Of a stretch of 20,581 nucleotides of DNA, positions 15,766 through 20,581 are shown in pieces; positions within the stretch are counted from its first letter, which is position 1, and each line of letters starts with the position of its first letter. The stretch is from Deltaproteobacteria bacterium UBA5329 (GTDB lineage: Bacteria; Desulfobacterota; Syntrophorhabdia; Syntrophorhabdales; Syntrophorhabdaceae). The translations under genes and the position numbers were made by a program. The stretch covers positions 1 to 20,581 of the forward strand of contig DHQV01000074.1 of NCBI GenBank assembly GCA_002408185.1, in the 5' to 3' direction. A model generated the notes under the pieces. It saw nothing but the letters and a program-made list of their open reading frames with translations. It searched no databases and was not told the DNA's origin.

Positions 15766-17805
15766 TCAACAGGTAATTTCCACCTTGGCATCCACGATCG
15801 TGCAGCCCCCGCCCTCTTCGGCGACGATGACCGGGTTTATATCGAGGTTCGTTATATGGGGATTTTCGATAAGCAGCCTCGATACGCGGACGATGACATT
15901 TATGAGGGCAGATATGTCGGCCGCCCTCCTCCCTCGTGCGCCTTTAAGGATCGCAGAACCTTTCAGTTCATCGATCATGCCGCGGGCATTGTCCTGATCG
16001 ACCGGCGCCATGCGGATAGACCGGTCGGCCATGATCTCCACGTATATGCCTCCAAGCCCGCAGATAATAACAGGCCCGAATTCATTGTCAAAACGCCCCC
16101 CGATAATCATCTCATGACCGGAAGGGGCCATTTTCTGGACAATGCATTGCACCGAACCCATCTGCTCGCAGGCACCGAGCAATTCCCTGTCGTTCCTTAT
16201 GTCGAGATAGACCCCCTTGGCCTCGGATTTGTGCAAGAGAGCGTTGTCGGCAAGTTTTACTGTAACCGGGTAACCCAGGCGTTCTGCGGCGGCAAGCAAT
16301 TCATCCCGGGTCCTGGCCAGTGCGTACTGCGCAACGGGAAGCCCTGCTGTCTCAAGCAGCGAGAAGCATTCCCCCGGACCGAGAAACCTTCGTCCAGCCC
16401 TGTCATCACACCGTATTTTGCCGAAATACTTGTAAGAAATACCCTTTCCCCGCCCCTTTGCCTCATAGTGTCTGAGTGACCAAGAAAGGGCTTTCATTCC
16501 CTGGTCCACATCGGTAAAAACAGGAATATTTGCAGCCTTTTTGACAGCAAACCATTCCGACCGGTTGGTCACGACGCATAACGCAACGGGCTTATCGTAT
16601 TTCGGGATGATGCCGGAGGCATAACTGAGAAAATTCCGCACTTTTGCGCCATCCGTTTCCGAACTGTACGTAATGACAAAGACAATGCCATCCACATCAC
16701 CCTCTTTCAAGGCCATCTCCAGGATCGGACAATAGTCGTCAAGGTCGTAAACATCACCGATATCCAGGGGATTGGTGGCGGCTATAACGTTGAGTTTTTT
16801 CTCGTGCACGCCGGCGAAGAAGTTGTCCGAAAAAGTTGCAAATTCGAATCCGTATCTCTTAGCGGCATCCGCGCTAAGCACACCGTGCCCGCCCGAGCGC
16901 GAGATGAGGGCCAACCTTCTTCCCTTAAGAATGGGAAGACCGAATATCTTGAAACAATCCACCATTTCCTGAAAATTCGTAACCCTGATAATTCCCGCCT
17001 GTTTCATTGCGGCCTCGGCCACATCATCATCCCCCGCAAGTGCGGTGGTGTGAAATCTTGCGATCTCGCCGCTCGATGCGCTGCGGTTTGCCTTGAGTAC
17101 GACTACCGGTTTCGGGCTTGAAGCCGTGAGATTCATCAGGCGCCGGCCATCCGAGAAATTCTCGAGGTAAAGGCCTGCGACACGCGTTCCATCATCCTCG
17201 AGTACGAATTCCAAGACATCATTTTCATCGGTCATCAATTTATTGCCGATGCTGACGAGTTTCCTCAAACCGACATTCTCGACGGAGCACAGCATGCACG
17301 TGTCATAAAAAACACCTCCGCTCTGGGAAATAAGGGTCGCAGAACCCGCTTTCATATAATCTGGATCTATTATAAAGAACGGGAGAATGACCCCGTTTTC
17401 GATGTTTACGACGCCAAAACAGTTAGGCCCTATTATTTTCATGCCGTACCGTTCGGCCACAAGAAGGACCGCGCCTTCAAGCCCGAGCCGGTCGCCTGAG
17501 AATTCGCTGAACCCCCCCGATTCCAGGATTACGTGGCGTATCCCTTTTCTTCCGCACATCTCGAGGGTTTCCGGCGCATAGCGGGCAGGCACGAGAATAA
17601 CGGCGAGATCGGGAATACCCTCGACAGTATCGAGGTTCTTCAATATTTTCCTGCCAGCCACGATGCCGTCGCGGGAACCTACAGGATAGACGTCCCCACG
17701 AAAACCAAAGCGGGCGAGGTTTTCAACGATGACGCGGGCGAGGTTGGACGGGGTAACGGAAACACCGAACACTGCAATGCTTTTTGGGTAGAAGAATTTT
17801 TCCAT
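15766..17805 (-). CDS. Acetate/acyl-CoA ligase (ADP-forming), fused alpha-beta subunits
   Basis: 679 residues from the ATG at 17805. Order: N-terminal CoA-binding Rossmann domain (about 5-130; FGVSVTPSNLA, GPNCFGVVN), succinyl-CoA synthetase-like ligase domains (SQSGG at about 161; His252 in FHTTALAG at the position of the phospho-histidine SHTGALAG), then a C-terminal ATP-grasp domain (about 480-679; YPVTVKLADNALLHKSEAKGV, INPVIV). Such enzymes interconvert acyl-CoA + ADP + Pi with acid + ATP, conserving energy from acyl-CoA oxidation in anaerobes; the acyl substrate cannot be told from sequence, and protein acetyltransferase relatives lack the extra GNAT domain also absent here. An in-frame ATG at 17952 would add 49 non-homologous residues; the start at 17805 is preferred because GAGGG precedes it at good spacing. 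First gene of the operon. Confidence 0.9.
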   Translation of the reverse strand: MEKFFYPKSIAVFGVSVTPSNLARVIVENLARFGFRGDVYPVGSRDGIVAGRKILKNLDTVEGIPDLAVILVPARYAPETLEMCGRKGIRHVILESGGFSEFSGDRLGLEGAVLLVAERYGMKIIGPNCFGVVNIENGVILPFFIIDPDYMKAGSATLISQSGGVFYDTCMLCSVENVGLRKLVSIGNKLMTDENDVLEFVLEDDGTRVAGLYLENFSDGRRLMNLTASSPKPVVVLKANRSASSGEIARFHTTALAGDDDVAEAAMKQAGIIRVTNFQEMVDCFKIFGLPILKGRRLALISRSGGHGVLSADAAKRYGFEFATFSDNFFAGVHEKKLNVIAATNPLDIGDVYDLDDYCPILEMALKEGDVDGIVFVITYSSETDGAKVRNFLSYASGIIPKYDKPVALCVVTNRSEWFAVKKAANIPVFTDVDQGMKALSWSLRHYEAKGRGKGISYKYFGKIRCDDRAGRRFLGPGECFSLLETAGLPVAQYALARTRDELLAAAERLGYPVTVKLADNALLHKSEAKGVYLDIRNDRELLGACEQMGSVQCIVQKMAPSGHEMIIGGRFDNEFGPVIICGLGGIYVEIMADRSIRMAPVDQDNARGMIDELKGSAILKGARGRRAADISALINVIVRVSRLLIENPHITNLDINPVIVAEEGGGCTIVDAKVEITC

Positions 17806-17857
17806 GCTTGGACCCTCGAAAAGAAAAAAAGGCCGGTCAAGGCTGCAAAGCGTTGTT

Positions 17858-17887
17858 AGTATACCGTGCAAAGCCCCAAAAAAACAA
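17858..17887 (-). promoter_or_regulatory. Candidate promoter of the acyl-CoA ligase-selA-rluD-pgeF-kinase operon
   Basis: Minus-strand TTGTTT (17882-17887), an 18-bp spacer and TATACT (17858-17863), giving a leader of about 45 nt before the ATG at 17805. The -10 is good; the -35 is only half-matched. A second possible start site farther upstream uses TTGTAC inside the palindrome at 17926-17941. Confidence 0.4.
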
Positions 17888-17925
17888 GGCTGACAAATAG
17901 AACACATGATATTTATAGTATATTT

Positions 17926-17941
17926 CCCGTTGTACAACGGG
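17926..17941. promoter_or_regulatory. Perfect 16-bp palindrome, candidate operator
   Basis: CCCGTTGTACAACGGG is identical on both strands. It lies in the 186-bp divergent spacer between the acyl-CoA ligase gene and the DUF2339 remnant. It contains TTGTAC on each strand, so it overlaps potential -35 hexamers in both directions. The core GTTGTACAAC resembles GntR/FadR-type half-site spacing (GT-AC), but the regulator cannot be identified from this. Confidence 0.5.
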
Positions 17942-17959
17942 GGTGCCGCCATATATCAT
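17930..17959 (+). promoter_or_regulatory. Candidate promoter of the DUF2339 remnant
   Basis: Plus-strand TTGTAC (17930-17935), an 18-bp spacer and TATCAT (17954-17959). The -35 lies inside the 16-bp palindrome. A good ribosome binding site AAGGAG (17979-17984) follows, seven bases before the lost start codon at 17992. Confidence 0.4.
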
Positions 17960-17991
17960 GATCTCAGAAAACCAAGCGAAGGAGACGTCTC

Positions 17992-19358
17992 GTAAGATGC
18001 CCCACATGCAGTCATCTTTTATCACAGGCCGCGAGACAATGCCCGAATTGCGGGGCTTTTTTCGGCGCCGGCATAGAAACAAGGCTCGGTGATTATTTTG
18101 CCCTTCGGCGTGAATTGGACGATCTTATGGTGACGAGCAATGTCCTCGGCAATCAGCTCAAGAAGCTCGCGGCGACGATAATGTCGCTTGAACAATCTAT
18201 CGCGCCGACCTCGGCCGGGCGGTCGAACCGCACCCTGAGGCGGCTCCTCATCCCGAGACGACGGTAAGCCCCGTCATCGAACCGGCACGTTTGAAGGATA
18301 TCCCCGACAAGCCCATACGGGAGTTGCAGCAGCCTGAGCAAGACAGGGACCCCGATATTGCCGACCGGATCAAGAAGCAGTTATTCGATCCGGAATTTAA
18401 GATTAGTCAAAAAATCCTTTTATTCATCGGTATTGTCACGATGGTTTTCGGTGTCGCGTTTTTCCTGAAATACTCGTTTGAACAGGGATGGATAGGGCCT
18501 GCTGAAAGGGTTGCCCTTACTTATCTATGAGGTATCGATTTCTTACGCACCGGCCGTGCCATTAAACAAGGGAAATTCCCGGCCTTCGGGTTGTCCCTTT
18601 TCGGTGGAAGTATCGCGGTCCTGTATTTCGCTACGTACGCCGCATCCCAGATCTACCGTCTTCTCCCGCAGACAGCGTCATTTCTCGTAATGGTGCTCAT
18701 AACCGTGCTTGCCTGCCTGACTGCCATCACCTACGAATCGCAGGCGCTTGCGATACTCGGCCTTATCGTGGGTTTCGGGACACCGGTTTTGCTTTCAACC
18801 GGGCAGGACAACTACATGGTCCTCTTCTCATACATGACGTTGCTCAATTTCGGAATACTGGGCATTTCGTTCAAGAAACGTTGGGTGGTGCTGCAGTATA
18901 CAGGTTTCGCCGTCACATGGATTCTGTTTTCCGCATGGTACGGCCAGTATCATTACGTGTTGCCGAGATTCTGCGATGAGCTGTCGAGATTCTGGGCGGC
19001 CCTGTTTGGTATCGGCATGTTCTGCATGATGACGCTGGAAGTATCCGCATTTTTTCATTCTTACCTGTCTCAGGCCCGATTTGCTGCCATTTCCATCGTG
19101 TGGACGTTGTTCGCAATGGTCGTCATGGTCCTTGGATTCAAGAAGAACAGCGATATCATGAGAAAAGTCACATTGGGGTTTTTATTCATAACCGTTTTCA
19201 AGGTATTTCTTTTTAATATCAGCCGGATCAGCACACCCTACCGCATTCTTTCTTTTATCGTTCTCGGCCTGATACTGGTCTTCATTTCGTATCTTTACAC
19301 GAAAGCAAAACAAAGGCTTCTCGAGACACAGGCCGCGCAAAAGGAAGCGAAAAGGTAA
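17992..19358 (+). pseudogene. DUF2339 multi-pass membrane protein, disrupted
   Basis: Conceptual translation starts RCPTCSHLLSQAARQCPNCG, a CxxC-CxxC zinc ribbon, then a coiled coil (RRELDDLMVTSNVLG, LKKLAATIMSLEQ), a Pro/Glu/Ala linker, and DUF2339 helices from ILLFIGIVTMVFGVAFFLKYSFEQGWIGPAERVA to the family-typical C terminus TPYRILSFIVLGLILVF. Three lesions are visible. The codon at the expected start (17992-17994, seven bases after AAGGAG) is GTA, not GTG or ATG. The frame shifts near 18195-18215 between coiled coil and linker; the first frame ends at 18267. An in-frame TGA at 18528-18530 interrupts the helices, with homology resuming in the same frame (GIDFLRTGRAIKQG). The middle of the helical domain also looks shorter than in long family members. 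The function of DUF2339 proteins is not established. Confidence 0.8.
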
Positions 19359-19440
19359 GGACGGGCCGGTTTCAGCGAACCCCGAATACAAACCGGGTGT
19401 CGATCAGGAAAAGAAGGCGCGTATCGAGAAGATCATATTG

Positions 19441-19569
19441 ATGATCGTAATTGGGCTTCTCGTGGTCGTTGCCGCCTTTTTTCTGTATAGTTTATGGAAA
19501 AAGGCCGCAGATACGGTAACCCTATCTGATAGTGCGCTAAAAAAGGAGAAAAGAGACGCAAAACCATAG
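19441..19569 (+). CDS. Short single-helix membrane ORF, doubtful
   Basis: 42 codons from ATG: a strongly hydrophobic helix (IVIGLLVVVAAFFLYSL) followed by a charged tail ending KKEKRDAKP. The frame stays open and polar for about 25 codons upstream (NPEYKPGVDQEKKARIEK) but contains no standard start codon there, so the true start may be mutated or may lie at this ATG. It lies between two disrupted genes. No family is recognised. It could be a genuine small membrane protein or a fragment. Confidence 0.35.
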   Translation: MIVIGLLVVVAAFFLYSLWKKAADTVTLSDSALKKEKRDAKP

Positions 19570-19583
19570 ATGATGCCCTCATA

Positions 19584-20000
19584 ATGTTCAGTGATGGCTT
19601 TAACTGTTCTCAGACAGTCTTTTCCTGGTTTGTCGAAAACCTGGGATTACCGAAAGACAGGACGCTCATGATCGCGAGCGGCTTCGGCGCCGGAATGGGA
19701 AGGACGGGCCGCACATGCGGGACCGTCACGGGCGCCTTTATGGTGCTCGGACTAAAAGATGGTTATTCATCCGGCTAAGGCAGGGGATCCAAAGAACGAA
19801 TATACGGCCTTATCAGGGAATTCGGGGACAGGTTCGGCGAGATCCATGGGTCTATTGAATGCCGTGAACTGCTCGGGTTCGATATCTCAGCGCCCGAGGG
19901 ATACAAGGAAGCAGCCGATTCGGGGATATTCCGGACGTTGTACCCCCGGTTTGTCCAAGGTGCGATAGAAATAGTTGAAAAAATGGTCCAATCTTCGTGA
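19584..20000 (+). pseudogene. C_GCAxxG_C_C family protein, interrupted by an in-frame TAA
   Basis: The first part (MFSDGFNCSQTVFSWFVENLGL, then SGFGAGMGRTGRTCGTVTGAFMVLGLKDG) matches the C_GCAxxG_C_C (redox-active, putative metal-binding) family, with the conserved Cys of GFNCSQ and of CGTVTGA. TAA at 19776-19778 interrupts it. Reading on in the same frame without further stops gives IREFGDRFGEIHGSIECRELLG with the third family Cys, then a helix ending at TGA 19998-20000. The final conserved Cys seen in many members (CpkfV) is replaced by YPRFV. Family homology extends upstream of the ATG (IDDALI) without a standard start codon; ATA at about 19566 may be a lost ATG. Function of the family is unknown. 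Confidence 0.75.
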
Positions 20001-20026
20001 AAAACCGCACCATATTCGAAAAACGG

Positions 20027-20035
20027 TGATATACT
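20027..20035 (+). promoter_or_regulatory. Extended -10 promoter before the Gly/His-rich protein
   Basis: TG-A-TATACT forms an extended -10 element with no clear -35. Predicted transcription start is near 20042, about 5 nt before the ATG at 20047, which would give an almost leaderless mRNA. Confidence 0.4.
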
Positions 20036-20046
20036 TTGTTAGGACT

Positions 20047-20448
20047 ATGAAGAGAATAACGATAATTCTCATATTTGCGTTTTGTCTATTGCTCACTCTT
20101 CCCTTGTGGGGCGAAGCCGGTGGATACCATCACGGTGGATACCATCACGGTGGATGCTGCGGCGATTATTGGGTACCGGCGGCCATCATTGGTGGCACTA
20201 TACTGGCTGGAGCACTTTTTATCGGGGCAATGAACCAGGCCTCGAGGCCCACGCAGCAGCCCGCATACAGTCCAATCGATACCAGCCAGCCCTACGCTGC
20301 GCCTGACCCGCATTTCATTACCAGGTACGGACGGGCACCTGCTGCCCCATCGCAGCAGCAGACCGGCGGCGAATGGGTCGTAGTACCGGCCCAGCAGGTT
20401 GGCGGAACATGGGTCCCCGCCCACCGCGTCTTCGTACCGAACCGCTAG
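20047..20448 (+). CDS. Small secreted Gly/His-rich protein
   Basis: 133 residues from the ATG at 20047. A signal peptide (MKRITIILIFAFCLLLTLPLWGEA) precedes a Gly-Tyr-His repeat (GGYHHGGYHHGGCCGDYW), a hydrophobic segment (about VPAAIIGGTILAGALFIGAM), a Pro/Gln-rich linker and a C-terminal duplicated motif (GGEWVVVPAQQ, GGTWVPAHRV). A longer reading frame starts at 19975, but the signal peptide at the internal ATG favours 20047. The His and Cys residues might bind metal (inference); the second hydrophobic segment could anchor the protein in a membrane. No named family is recognised. Unlike its plus-strand neighbours it is intact and appears to have its own promoter. Confidence 0.65.
   Translation: MKRITIILIFAFCLLLTLPLWGEAGGYHHGGYHHGGCCGDYWVPAAIIGGTILAGALFIGAMNQASRPTQQPAYSPIDTSQPYAAPDPHFITRYGRAPAAPSQQQTGGEWVVVPAQQVGGTWVPAHRVFVPNR
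20119..20155 (+). repeat. 15-bp tandem repeat encoding GGYHH
   Basis: GGTGGATACCATCAC occurs twice in perfect tandem (20119-20133, 20134-20148), followed by a partial third copy GGTGGAT. It encodes the Gly-Gly-Tyr-His-His repeat and is prone to length change by slippage. Confidence 0.85.
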
Positions 20449-20581
20449 CCACCTGCGTCGGCTGTTTCAAGTTTCAGACAAAAAGCAATTTTCTCGGAAA
20501 AGAAAAGGCATCAGCAACTTCCCAGCCTTGTAGTTACGGCTCTAACCCCCCCACCGTCATCCCGGCGTCAAGCGCCCATGC
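20449..20581. other. No feature seen
   Basis: 133 bp after the Gly/His-rich protein gene to the window end. No coding frame, terminator hairpin or RNA gene could be supported here. Confidence 0.5.

Noticed and set aside
17806..17952. 49-residue N-terminal extension of the acyl-CoA ligase from the ATG at 17952
   Set aside because: It covers the predicted promoter region, has no family homology, and the ATG at 17805 has a better ribosome binding site.
18528..18530. In-frame TGA in the DUF2339 gene as a selenocysteine codon, given selA nearby
   Set aside because: No Cys is expected at this position in the family, the following sequence forms no convincing bacterial SECIS hairpin, and the gene has other lesions.

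Overview
The window looks like chromosome from an anaerobic, probably Gram-negative bacterium. The divergent K+-independent membrane pyrophosphatase, fused ADP-forming acyl-CoA synthetase, SelA, NtrY-like kinase and tmRNA tag ADSNEYALAA together suggest a syntrophic or sulfate-reducing lineage of the former Deltaproteobacteria (Desulfobacterota, Syntrophorhabdus/Syntrophus-like). That placement is an inference from gene content; no 16S or ribosomal gene is present.

Layout. Positions 1-17.8 kb are almost entirely minus-strand housekeeping genes. In transcription order they are: fused acetate-CoA ligase, selA, rluD, pgeF and an NtrY-like histidine kinase (one tight operon, 17805 to 10470); a 2.0-kb IS1634-type insertion sequence (8433-10433, plus strand, transposase broken); smpB and ssrA (tmRNA), separated by one nucleotide; an M18 aminopeptidase, lon and a radical SAM enzyme of the AmmeMemoRadiSam type, joined by 3-nt gaps; then hppA with its own consensus sigma70-type promoter and a strong terminator at the window edge.

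Positions 17.9-20.5 kb are plus-strand and look like a decaying accessory island. They hold a DUF2339 membrane protein with a lost start codon, a frameshift and an in-frame TGA; a tiny one-helix ORF; a C_GCAxxG_C_C family protein with an in-frame TAA; and an intact small secreted Gly/His-rich protein. A perfect 16-bp palindrome sits between the divergent ligase operon and the DUF2339 remnant and overlaps the predicted -35 elements.

Functional themes. Protein quality control dominates the middle: smpB/ssrA (ribosome rescue and tagging), lon (tagged and misfolded protein degradation) and the M18 aminopeptidase (peptide recycling) lie consecutively on one strand. Energy conservation is represented by the PPi-driven H+ pump and the nucleotide-linked acyl-CoA ligase. 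The IS landed between the kinase and smpB, 37 bp from the kinase stop codon. No response regulator for the kinase is in the window.
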